Made by a program: the position numbers and the translations under genes. The notes below the pieces were generated by a model. That model was not told where the DNA came from. It made no database searches and was given only the letters and a program-made list of their open reading frames with translations. DNA of 5,763 bases from a gamma proteobacterium symbiont of Lucinoma myriamae (lineage in GTDB: Bacteria; Pseudomonadota; Gammaproteobacteria; GRL18), in assembly GCA_025655635.1 (NCBI GenBank), contig JAHXIM010000428.1, positions 1 to 5,763 of the forward strand. The letters are read 5' to 3'. Shown in pieces: positions 1 through 5,680 of this stretch (the first letter of the stretch is position 1; each line of letters starts with the position of its first letter).

Positions 1-186
1 TACCTATTGCTTATAAAACCTTCAGAAGCTTTATATTGCAACAGGTTTCGTGAGTATTAGCATCTTTCTTCACTCATCGAAGCGGAGAAGAACCATACAA
101 AGTAATAGTTTACTTACAGTTTCAAACACTTATAAGAATATTATGATTAATTTATACGGTTATTAATTATCTTTTTATAACATTTA
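1..186. other. Left-edge stretch with no gene recognised
   Basis: All six frames close quickly here. Two plus-strand frames are open from the window edge, ending at stops at 49-51 and 58-60, and could be the last 16-19 codons of a gene to the left, but neither peptide is recognisable. A short TTCTTC/GAAGAA inverted repeat (66-71 and 87-92) has a 15-nt loop and no T-tract, so it is not a convincing terminator. From about 110 onward the DNA is strongly A+T-rich, as is usual for a promoter region. Confidence 0.5.
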
Positions 187-200
187 TTGATATAAATCAA
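187..200. promoter_or_regulatory. Upstream FNR/ANR/DNR-type binding site
   Basis: The sequence TTGAT-ATAA-ATCAA is a perfect match to the FNR/CRP-family anaerobic consensus TTGAT-N4-ATCAA. Its centre (193.5) is 73 bp, about seven helical turns, upstream of the second perfect site, and about 112 bp before the inferred transcription start. I found no convincing -10 hexamer at class II distance on either strand (151-156 reads as a TATAAA on the minus strand, but is too far). It is more likely an auxiliary or modulating site for the nir promoter than a second promoter. A divergent gene to the left of the window cannot be excluded. Confidence 0.7.
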
Positions 201-258
201 CAAACATCCTGGAACCAAATTGCACTAACTTAAAACCATCCTAAAAAACCTTTTTCAG

Positions 259-299
259 TTTGATCTATATCAAAGCGCTCAGACAACAGGTTCTATAAT
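259..299 (+). promoter_or_regulatory. Class II FNR/DNR-dependent promoter of the nir operon
   Basis: The palindrome TTGAT-CTAT-ATCAA at 260-273 is a perfect FNR/ANR/DNR box. It is followed by a perfect TATAAT at 294-299. If transcription starts 7-8 bp after the hexamer (about 306-308), the box is centred near -40 to -41.5, the textbook position for class II activation by FNR-family regulators. The leader to nirC would be about 45 nt. No separate -35 is needed in this arrangement. The geometry predicts induction by oxygen limitation (FNR/ANR) and possibly NO (DNR/NNR). The sequence alone cannot tell these regulators apart. Confidence 0.85.
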
Positions 300-351
300 G
301 TGGCAGTCAGCAATAGTATCAATTTCATTAGTATGATTTTAAGGTGTGGCT

Positions 352-780
352 GTGCAGCAACTCATGAAAAAACACATATTAAAAAATTCAGTGTTAAAGA
401 ACATGACACGGGTTTTTACACTCCTTCTTGTACTAACATCGGCATTTCTGGCACCACCTGCTTTATCAATTGCACAGGATATGAATACACTCCCTGTAAA
501 CACAGTGGAAATAAGCCTGGAGAGGCAAAAAGAATTGACTTATATGGTACAACAGAACTGTGGCTCCTGTCATGGTATGACGCTTAAGGGTGGTCTGGGT
601 CCTTCTTTATTGCCGGAACGAGTTTCTGTTTTACCTAAACAATATTTAATCGAAGCCGTTACTCACGGACGCAATGATACGCCAATGCCTCCCTGGGGAA
701 CATTACTAACTGAAAATGAAATTGTCTGGATCGTCGAGCAGCTACAGCTGGGACATCTTGCCCAAAAGAAACAACATTAA
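352..780 (+). CDS. nirC: NirC, periplasmic c-type cytochrome of the nir operon
   Basis: This is a small monohaem cytochrome c. Residues 70-74 are CGSCH, the haem c attachment site with the His axial ligand. The distal ligand is probably Met112 in a TPMPPWG segment, typical of NirC-like cytochromes. A hydrophobic stretch at about residues 21-38 followed by SIA-QD looks like a signal peptide cut near residue 41, so the protein is periplasmic. NirC is known as an electron carrier able to serve cytochrome cd1 or heme d1 maturation. Its place directly before nirF fits this. The start is uncertain: GTG at 352 has AAGGTG (341-346) at good spacing. In-frame GTG 346, ATG 364 and ATG 403 also keep the signal peptide. 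The long basic region before the hydrophobic core would disappear if ATG 403 were used. It is the first gene of the operon and sits 18 nt before nirF. Confidence 0.88.
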   Translation: MQQLMKKHILKNSVLKNMTRVFTLLLVLTSAFLAPPALSIAQDMNTLPVNTVEISLERQKELTYMVQQNCGSCHGMTLKGGLGPSLLPERVSVLPKQYLIEAVTHGRNDTPMPPWGTLLTENEIVWIVEQLQLGHLAQKKQH

Positions 781-798
781 GAGAAATGAGCTAATAGA

Positions 799-2058
799 AT
801 GTTAAGTATTAATCATCTAAGCAAAACAGTATTTAATAAAGAGTCTAAAAATAATCATAGCAATTCTTTTTTTGTACTGCTTATAACGCTTGTTAGCCTG
901 ATTGTCAGTACAGCCAGTTTTTCTGCCTGCAAAATGCCTGCTGATCTGCCAACAGGTGATTTAGGCATTATTATTGAACGCATGGATGGTTCGGTTTTAA
1001 TCATCAATAATAGTTCTCTATCTGTATTATGCCGTATTGAAGGACTGGGGGATTTATCTCACGCCTCAGCTGTTTTTTCCCGTGATGCACGCTACGCTTT
1101 TGTCTTTGGTCGTGATGGTGGCTTAACTAAAATTGATTTGCTCAAAGGTAAGATTTCCAGGCGCATTCTGCAATCGGGTAACTCCATCGGAGGAGCTATA
1201 TCACAAGATGGTCAGTATGTAGCAGTTTCAAACTATGAGCCCGGCGGTGTTAATATATTTTCAGTTGATGACTTATCATTAATCGCTAAAATCCCTGCAC
1301 TTTACGGTGAGAGCAATATGGCCTCTAAAACTGTTGGTCTGGTGGATGCACCGGGCAATCAATTTGTCTTCAGCCTGTATGATGGTAATGAAATCTGGCA
1401 AGTTCAGATGGATGGCAAAACGAATAAACTCAAATCTGACATAAAAAAATATAAGACTGGTAAAGCTCCTTATGACGCACTCATAAGTTCCAATGGTCGT
1501 TATTATATTGCCGGACTATTTGGTGAAGATGGTCTCAACCTGCTCGATTTATGGCATCCGGAAAAAGGCGCAACTAAAATTCTGAGTCATTATGGCAAAG
1601 GCCAGAAGAAACTGCCTGTCTATAAAATGCCGCATCTAGAAGGCTGGGCTATCGCCGGAAATCATGCTTTCCTGCCTGCCGTTGGTCTGCATGAAGTACT
1701 TGTTGTGGATACCAGCACCTGGAAGGAAGTGACACGCATTAAAGTACATAGTCAGCCGGTATTTGCCATGGCCAGTCCGGACGATCGACAAATATGGGTC
1801 AATTTTGCATTCCCTGATAATAATACCCTTCAGGTTATTGATTCTGAATCATTCAAAATTATAAAACAGTTTCAGCCCGGTAAAGGTATATTGCATATGG
1901 AATTTACTCCCCGAAGTGAACATGTCTGGGTGTCTGTCAGAGATAATGATGAAATTATTATCTACGACACACAAACATTAGAAGAAATAAAACGCTTTCC
2001 GGCCAAAAAGCCCAGCGGTATTTTCTTCACTTCCCGTGCTCATCGCATAGGATTGTAG
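799..2058 (+). CDS. nirF: NirF, heme d1 biosynthesis protein (d1-type beta-propeller)
   Basis: This 419-residue protein resembles the d1-haem domain of cytochrome cd1 nitrite reductase and fits an eight-bladed propeller. A GRDG segment (104-107) follows His88 in SHAS, as in the d1-binding region of NirS. Further blade repeats of the type 'SPDDRQIWVNF' and 'TPRSEHVWVSV' lie in the C-terminal third. No CXXCH is present, so unlike NirS it carries no haem c. NirF is reported to be the dihydro-heme d1 dehydrogenase that makes the last double bond of the acrylate side chain in the periplasm. The N-terminus has a 23-residue polar lead, a hydrophobic core (24-40) and FSAC, with Cys44 as a possible lipidation site. 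P. aeruginosa NirF is a lipoprotein, but Phe at -3 is not ideal for a lipobox. The ATG has only a weak GAG upstream. Confidence 0.93.
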   Translation: MLSINHLSKTVFNKESKNNHSNSFFVLLITLVSLIVSTASFSACKMPADLPTGDLGIIIERMDGSVLIINNSSLSVLCRIEGLGDLSHASAVFSRDARYAFVFGRDGGLTKIDLLKGKISRRILQSGNSIGGAISQDGQYVAVSNYEPGGVNIFSVDDLSLIAKIPALYGESNMASKTVGLVDAPGNQFVFSLYDGNEIWQVQMDGKTNKLKSDIKKYKTGKAPYDALISSNGRYYIAGLFGEDGLNLLDLWHPEKGATKILSHYGKGQKKLPVYKMPHLEGWAIAGNHAFLPAVGLHEVLVVDTSTWKEVTRIKVHSQPVFAMASPDDRQIWVNFAFPDNNTLQVIDSESFKIIKQFQPGKGILHMEFTPRSEHVWVSVRDNDEIIIYDTQTLEEIKRFPAKKPSGIFFTSRAHRIGL

Positions 2059-2095
2059 TAAACAGATTTGTAGTAAAACAAATAGTAAAAGATAA
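2051..2095 (+). repeat. Imperfect tandem repeat at the nirF-nirD junction
   Basis: Two adjoining units, GATTGTAGTAAACA (2051-2064) and GATTTGTAGTAAAACA (2065-2080), differ by two single-base insertions. A third degraded unit starts AATAGTAAAAGAT (2081). The first unit contains the end and TAG stop of nirF, so the spacer looks like a local duplication of the gene end. Confidence 0.7.
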
Positions 2096-2113
2096 TAATC
2101 AGGTATTAACTCG

Positions 2114-2578
2114 ATGCTTACAGAACTTGAAAAACAATTACTCAATGATTACCAGCAAGGTATGCCTCTGGTCTCTGAACCCTATTCTGAGATAGCCAGA
2201 GAGTTAAACCAAAAAGGTTTTTCTGTCAGTGAAAATGATATCATTAACAGCCTTAGTTCATTAAAAGAACGAGGTATGGTAAGTCGTGTTGGACCTGTAT
2301 TCAAACCACAAAAAGTGGGCGGCAGCACCCTTGCAGCTATTGCAGTACCAGATGAACGAATGGAAGAAGTTGCGCAAATTGTTAATCATTTTTCACAGGT
2401 AAATCACAATTATAAACGAGAACACCACTTAAACTTATGGTTTGTGGTCACCGCCGGTTCCCAGGAAGAAGTAGAACAAGTACTTAAAGATATAGAACAA
2501 CAAACGGGTTTGAGTGTAATGAACTTACCCATGGAGCAGGATTATCATATTGATTTGGGATTTCCGCTCTGGTGCTAA
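2114..2578 (+). CDS. nirD: NirD, siroheme decarboxylase subunit (Lrp/AsnC-like fold)
   Basis: Residues 4-58 form a winged-helix AsnC/Lrp-like part and residues 60-154 an alpha/beta ligand-binding part. This family does not act as a transcription regulator. Together with NirL and relatives it decarboxylates siroheme at C12 and C18 to 12,18-didecarboxysiroheme in the cytoplasm. Signature stretches are GPVF at 60-63, KVGGS at 67-71, HNYKR at 98-102 and NLWF at 107-110. The last two are shared almost exactly with NirG, making NirD and NirG paralogues of one type (AhbA-like). The length of 154 is normal for NirD. It is named NirD rather than NirG by its place directly after nirF and before nirL. 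An AGG 10 nt upstream is a weak ribosome site. Its last bases, including the stop, are duplicated in the spacer that follows. Confidence 0.9.
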   Translation: MLTELEKQLLNDYQQGMPLVSEPYSEIARELNQKGFSVSENDIINSLSSLKERGMVSRVGPVFKPQKVGGSTLAAIAVPDERMEEVAQIVNHFSQVNHNYKREHHLNLWFVVTAGSQEEVEQVLKDIEQQTGLSVMNLPMEQDYHIDLGFPLWC

Positions 2579-2600
2579 ATAAAAAGGTGCTAAATAAACA
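2571..2600 (+). repeat. 15-bp tandem duplication across the nirD stop
   Basis: GGTGCTAAATAAAAA (2571-2585) is followed at once by GGTGCTAAATAAACA (2586-2600), with 14 of 15 positions identical. The first copy carries the last Cys codon and TAA stop of nirD. The second repeats them outside the gene. The remaining spacer to nirL shows no further structure. Confidence 0.85.
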
Positions 2601-2657
2601 TACTTGTAACACCTCGAAAATGTTAGAGTTAAGATTGAAATAAACAGGCAGTATAAA

Positions 2658-3257
2658 ATGACATTAGAACTACTCGATCAGCAGCTTATCGCAAACATTC
2701 AGGATGGACTGGAACTGACCAGTAAACCCTTTGCAAGCATTGCGGCTCAACTGGGCATTTCTGAACAAAAAGTGATCAAGCGCATGGAACAGCTAAAAGA
2801 CAACGGCACCATTAAACGCCTTGGAGTCGTAGTACGGCATCGTGAGTTGGGTTTCAAAGCCAATGCTATGGTTGTCTGGGACATTCCTGATGATTCTGTT
2901 GCACAAATCGCACAACGTATTGCTTCTTTTGATTGTGTGACACTATGTTATCAACGTCCTCGCCGTTTACCCTATTGGTCTTATAATCTCTTTTCTATGA
3001 TTCATGGCAAAGATCGTGATTCGGTGCTTGAACGATTAGCTAATCTGGTGGAACTGCTGGAATTACAGGATATCGAACACACTCCTTTGTTTAGCACCAA
3101 ATGTTTTAAACAACGTGGTGCCCGTTATATTGATCCCGATAAAATTATTTCCGGTTCAATTTCACCTTTACCGCTACTCTCTGACAAACAAAAAGTCTCT
3201 TCACCCAGTGCACAAGAATTTATATTACCTATAGTCAAAAATCATGCCTATGGATGA
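2658..3257 (+). CDS. nirL: NirL, siroheme decarboxylase subunit with long C-terminus
   Basis: This belongs to the same siroheme decarboxylase superfamily, second subtype (AhbB-like). It has an N-terminal AsnC-like helix-turn-helix part (about 4-57), then RLGVVVRHRELGFKANAM (54-71), TLCYQR (95-100), the R/P-rich RPRRLP (100-105) and YNLFSMIHG (109-117). NirH in this window shares all of these except that its SHCYER has His where NirL has Leu96. At 199 residues it is longer than NirH (158) and the usual NirL (about 175). The extra part, about 157-199, is rich in Ser/Pro/Lys with no recognisable motif. It forms the catalytic set with NirD. Its last 14 nt overlap the start of nirG, which suggests coupled translation. 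An AGG 9 nt before the ATG may be the ribosome site. Confidence 0.9.
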   Translation: MTLELLDQQLIANIQDGLELTSKPFASIAAQLGISEQKVIKRMEQLKDNGTIKRLGVVVRHRELGFKANAMVVWDIPDDSVAQIAQRIASFDCVTLCYQRPRRLPYWSYNLFSMIHGKDRDSVLERLANLVELLELQDIEHTPLFSTKCFKQRGARYIDPDKIISGSISPLPLLSDKQKVSSPSAQEFILPIVKNHAYG

Positions 3258-3693
3258 TATTGACCGACAAATTATCAATAGTCTACAGGGTAACTTTCCG
3301 ATTGAAGATCACCCTTATCAAATCATTGCCGAGCGGCTTGGTATTAAGGAAGATGAGCTGCTTACCCGTCTTGGAATCTTATTAGAAGACAAAACTCTCA
3401 CCCGTTTCGGCCCAATGTATGACATTCAAAAATTGGGCGGCAGCTTCAGCCTTTGCGCTATTCGTGTACCCTTAGAACGTTTCGAAGAAGTAACGGAAAT
3501 CGTTAACTCGTTTTCTGAAGTAGCACATAATTATGAGCGTGACCATGAGTTTAATATGTGGTATGTTCTAGCAACTGAATCGTTATCCCAAATCGATATC
3601 ACCAATCAGGCGATTGAAAAGAAAACCGGGCTTAAGGTTTATAATATGCCGAAATTACAGGAATTTTTTGTCGGCCTTCATTTTGAAGCCTGA
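3244..3693 (+). CDS. nirG: NirG, siroheme decarboxylase subunit (NirD paralogue)
   Basis: At 149 residues, it has the layout of NirD: helix-turn-helix part (about 5-54), RFGPMYDIQKLGGS (54-67), VPLERFEEVTEIVNSFSEVAHNYER (75-99) and FNMWY (103-107). The HNYER (95-99) matches the HNYKR of NirD. It works with NirH, and with NirD and NirL, in siroheme decarboxylation. In some organisms the GH pair is dispensable or fused, so its exact share of activity is not settled. The start overlaps nirL by 14 nt. ATG 3244 has no Shine-Dalgarno sequence, and ATG 3250, two codons later, gives MDDIDRQ, which matches typical NirG N-termini equally well. Reinitiation after nirL is the likely mode of translation. 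The final codons (HFEA) echo into the following spacer repeats. Confidence 0.9.
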   Translation: MPMDDIDRQIINSLQGNFPIEDHPYQIIAERLGIKEDELLTRLGILLEDKTLTRFGPMYDIQKLGGSFSLCAIRVPLERFEEVTEIVNSFSEVAHNYERDHEFNMWYVLATESLSQIDITNQAIEKKTGLKVYNMPKLQEFFVGLHFEA

Positions 3694-3705
3694 CTTAAAA
3701 TAAGA

Positions 3706-3741
3706 GTTGAAACCGAATTTGAAACCAAAGTTGAAACTTAC
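3706..3741 (+). repeat. Three 12-bp tandem units between nirG and nirH
   Basis: The units GTTGAAACCGAA, TTTGAAACCAAA and GTTGAAACTTAC run head to tail with the core TTGAAAC in each. The core resembles the last codons of nirG (TTTTGAAGCC at 3681-3690), suggesting that this array also grew from the gene end. No coding role is seen. Confidence 0.75.
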
Positions 3742-3762
3742 AATACAGACAATTTAATCTCT

Positions 3763-4239
3763 ATGGATGAACTGGACAGAAAAATAATCACCGCAACTCA
3801 ATCCGGCCTGCCTTTGGTCAAAGAGCCCTACCAGGCTATTGCCCAGCAACTTAATATTGAAGCTGATTTATTAAAACAGCGTATGAAAAAAATGCTGGAA
3901 AGCGGTCAAATACGTCGTATAGGTGCCGTACCAAACCATTATAAACTCGGCTATAAAGCTAATGCCATGTCTGTCTGGGATGTACCTGATGAACTGATTA
4001 CTGAGTTAGGTAATCAATTAGGTGCACTATCATTTGTCAGCCATTGTTATGAACGACCTCGTTTTTTACCTAAATGGCCTTATAATCTTTTTGCCATGAT
4101 ACATGGTAAAAGCAAACAGGAAGTGTCAGAAAAAGTCCAGCAAGTCGTCATATTATTAGGTGATCATTGCGCCGGATATGAACTGCTTTATAGCAAGCAG
4201 ATATTAAAGAAAACCGGGCTGCGCCTCAAACAAGTCTAA
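3763..4239 (+). CDS. nirH: NirH, siroheme decarboxylase subunit (NirL paralogue)
   Basis: This 158-residue AhbB-type protein has a helix-turn-helix part at about 3-52, RIGAVPNHYKLGYKANAM (52-69), SHCYERPRFLP (93-103) and YNLFAMIHGK (107-116). These blocks align residue for residue with NirL, so nirL and nirH look like duplicates, just as nirD and nirG do. The DLGH order therefore reads as a duplicated two-gene unit. It probably pairs with NirG in the decarboxylase set in the cytoplasm. The start ATG has no recognisable Shine-Dalgarno sequence; the preceding 69-nt spacer is A/T-rich and holds three 12-bp repeats. It ends 37 nt before nirJ. Confidence 0.9.
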   Translation: MDELDRKIITATQSGLPLVKEPYQAIAQQLNIEADLLKQRMKKMLESGQIRRIGAVPNHYKLGYKANAMSVWDVPDELITELGNQLGALSFVSHCYERPRFLPKWPYNLFAMIHGKSKQEVSEKVQQVVILLGDHCAGYELLYSKQILKKTGLRLKQV

Positions 4240-4276
4240 TAGACAACTCAAAAAAACCATACAAAAGTAGTGAAAC

Positions 4277-5431
4277 ATGTTTAGAATATCTCAATATCTT
4301 AATGAAGTCATTAATCCAACACCTCTTGGTGTAAAGCGTAACCCGCCAGGACCCGTTGTTATCTGGAACCTGATACGACGCTGTAACCTTACCTGTAAAC
4401 ATTGTTATTCAATTTCTGCCGACACCCACTTCAAAGGTGAATTATCCACCAATGAAGTGTTTACGGTAATGGATGATTTAAAAGCTTTTGGTGTTCCAGT
4501 CCTCATTCTTTCCGGTGGTGAACCACTATTAAGAGATGATATTTTTGAAATTTCACAACATGCAAAAGATATGGGCTTTTATGTCGGCCTTTCAACTAAT
4601 GGTACCTTAATCACTGAAGACAATATCCAGCAAATTACCGCAATGAATTATAATTATGTCGGTATCAGCATTGATGGTGTTGAGGCCACTCATGATGTAT
4701 TTCGACGCAAGGAAGGTGCCTATAAAGAATCAATCAAGGGTATAAGACTGTGTAAACAACATGATATTAAAGTGGGTTTGCGCTTTACCCTCACCCAGGA
4801 TAATGCCGATGAACTCCCTGACTTATTACAACTAATGGAAGATGAAGGTGTTGATAAATTTTATCTGTCACATCTAAACTACGCCGGACGAGGCAATAAA
4901 AATAGAAAAGATGATGTTTACCATATAGCAACGCGCAAGGCTCTGGATTTTCTCTTTGAACATTGTATCAAGGAAATTCAGCAGGGTATTCAGCGTGAGT
5001 ATGTGACGGGCAACAATGATGCTGATGGCCTGTACCTTTACCACTGGGTCAAAGAACATTATCCTGACCAGGCAGAAGCCATCAAGGCCCGTCTTGATCA
5101 ATGGGGCGGTAATTCTTCCGGAGTCAATATTTCCAATATCGATAATCTGGGTAAAGTACACCCCGATACTATGTGGTGGAATTATTCTTTAGGCAATGTA
5201 AAAGATCGCCCTTTCTCAGAAATCTGGAATGATACCTCTGATCCATTAATGGCTGGCTTAAAACAGAGCCCCCGCCCTGTTGAAGGACGTTGTGCTCAAT
5301 GCCGGTATTTAAAAATATGCAATGGCAACACCCGCGTACGAGCATGGCAGACTACTGACAACTTCTGGGCAGAAGATCCAGCTTGTTATCTGACAGATGA
5401 AGAAATAGGCATCATTTCAAACGATTCCTAA
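4277..5431 (+). CDS. nirJ: NirJ, radical SAM/SPASM heme d1 biosynthesis enzyme
   Basis: This 384-residue protein is full length for NirJ. The radical SAM cluster motif CNLTCKHC gives Cys36, Cys40 and Cys43 (CX3CX2C). The SAM-contact motif GGEP is at 80-83, and STNG and SIDG strands of the partial TIM barrel follow. The C-terminal SPASM-like region has Cys339, Cys342, Cys348 and Cys370 (CX2CX5CX21C), which would hold an auxiliary [4Fe-4S] cluster, as reported for NirJ. It acts in the cytoplasm on 12,18-didecarboxysiroheme, removing the propionate side chains at C3 and C8 on the way to the dioxo groups of heme d1. It is distinguished from AhbC/AhbD and PqqE mainly by the operon. It is the last nir gene here; no hairpin terminator is visible before the convergent gene 26 nt away. 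Upstream, GTAGTG is only a weak ribosome site. Confidence 0.94.
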   Translation: MFRISQYLNEVINPTPLGVKRNPPGPVVIWNLIRRCNLTCKHCYSISADTHFKGELSTNEVFTVMDDLKAFGVPVLILSGGEPLLRDDIFEISQHAKDMGFYVGLSTNGTLITEDNIQQITAMNYNYVGISIDGVEATHDVFRRKEGAYKESIKGIRLCKQHDIKVGLRFTLTQDNADELPDLLQLMEDEGVDKFYLSHLNYAGRGNKNRKDDVYHIATRKALDFLFEHCIKEIQQGIQREYVTGNNDADGLYLYHWVKEHYPDQAEAIKARLDQWGGNSSGVNISNIDNLGKVHPDTMWWNYSLGNVKDRPFSEIWNDTSDPLMAGLKQSPRPVEGRCAQCRYLKICNGNTRVRAWQTTDNFWAEDPACYLTDEEIGIISNDS

Positions 5432-5457
5432 AATGCAGTTTTGGCCAGAGTAATGCA

Positions 5458-5658
5458 CTAATGCTGCTTATCAAGACCAAAATCCATACTGTCAATCTTG
5501 AAGCCTTCAGGAAAAACCTTGGCCAAACGTTTTTCAAATTCCTGATATATTTCAGTTTTATGTTGTTGAACATCATAATCCCGTGAAGTATCAGTGATAT
5601 TGTCAAGATTGATATCCATTTTAAATTCAACATTCGGTGCTAATTTAATGTGTGTCAT
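5458..5658 (-). CDS. Small conserved-looking hypothetical protein, 66 residues
   Basis: I do not recognise this protein. It is supported as a gene by an excellent ribosome site, AGGGAGG (minus strand, 5670-5664), 5 nt before the ATG. None of the nir genes has one as good. The product is soluble and highly charged, with no signal peptide, membrane segment or cysteine. Residues 9-18 look like a beta strand, about 32-48 (HKTEIYQEFEKRLAKVF) an amphipathic helix, and 52-60 a second strand, so a small beta-alpha-beta fold is possible. It runs toward nirJ, ending 26 nt from the nirJ stop. A second minus-strand frame over the same DNA lacks a ribosome site and was set aside. Immediately upstream lies a group II intron end, so its promoter is either in the intron or beyond it. 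A link to heme d1 is not implied by the opposite orientation. Confidence 0.72.
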   Translation of the reverse strand: MTHIKLAPNVEFKMDINLDNITDTSRDYDVQQHKTEIYQEFEKRLAKVFPEGFKIDSMDFGLDKQH

Positions 5659-5663
5659 TATAA

Positions 5664-5670
5664 CCTCCCT
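5664..5670 (-). promoter_or_regulatory. Strong ribosome binding site of the 66-residue gene
   Basis: Read on the minus strand, AGGGAGG precedes the ATG (5658) by 5 nt (TTATA). It decides this start and frame over the overlapping minus-strand frame. Flanking bases could fold into a weak hairpin (ATACC with GGTTAT) that would place part of the site in the loop. Confidence 0.75.
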
Positions 5671-5680
5671 TATGGTATGA

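Noticed and set aside
300..587. Plus-strand 95-codon open frame overlapping the start of nirC
   Set aside because: It begins inside the -10 region at the inferred promoter, before the likely transcript start, has no ribosome site, and overlaps the clear CXXCH cytochrome in another frame.
3673..3690. Hairpin GGC-CTTCA-TTT-TGAAG-CC at the end of nirG as a terminator
   Set aside because: It has a short stem with a bulge, lies inside the coding region and is not followed by a T-tract; the operon clearly continues into nirH.
2051..3741. Spacer repeats as a CRISPR array or integration site
   Set aside because: The units are 12-16 bp, differ between spacers, directly adjoin without spacer sequences and occur only two or three times each.
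2114..4239. Four AsnC/Lrp-like genes as a cluster of transcription regulators
   Set aside because: The helix-turn-helix part is a shared fold; the HNYxR and YNLF-MIHG blocks and the nirF/nirJ neighbours identify siroheme decarboxylase subunits.
4234..4244. GTCTA-A-TAGAC palindrome across the nirH stop
   Set aside because: A one-base centre cannot form a hairpin loop at full pairing and the sequence matches no known operator; it is likely chance in A+T-rich DNA.
4874..5161. Minus-strand 95-codon open frame inside nirJ
   Set aside because: It lies wholly within the conserved NirJ coding region, has no ribosome site or recognisable domain, and is best explained as a shadow frame.
5412..5633. 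Minus-strand 73-codon open frame with a hydrophobic start
   Set aside because: It overlaps the 66-residue gene in a different frame, lacks a Shine-Dalgarno sequence and runs into nirJ; the 66-residue frame has AGGGAGG at ideal spacing.
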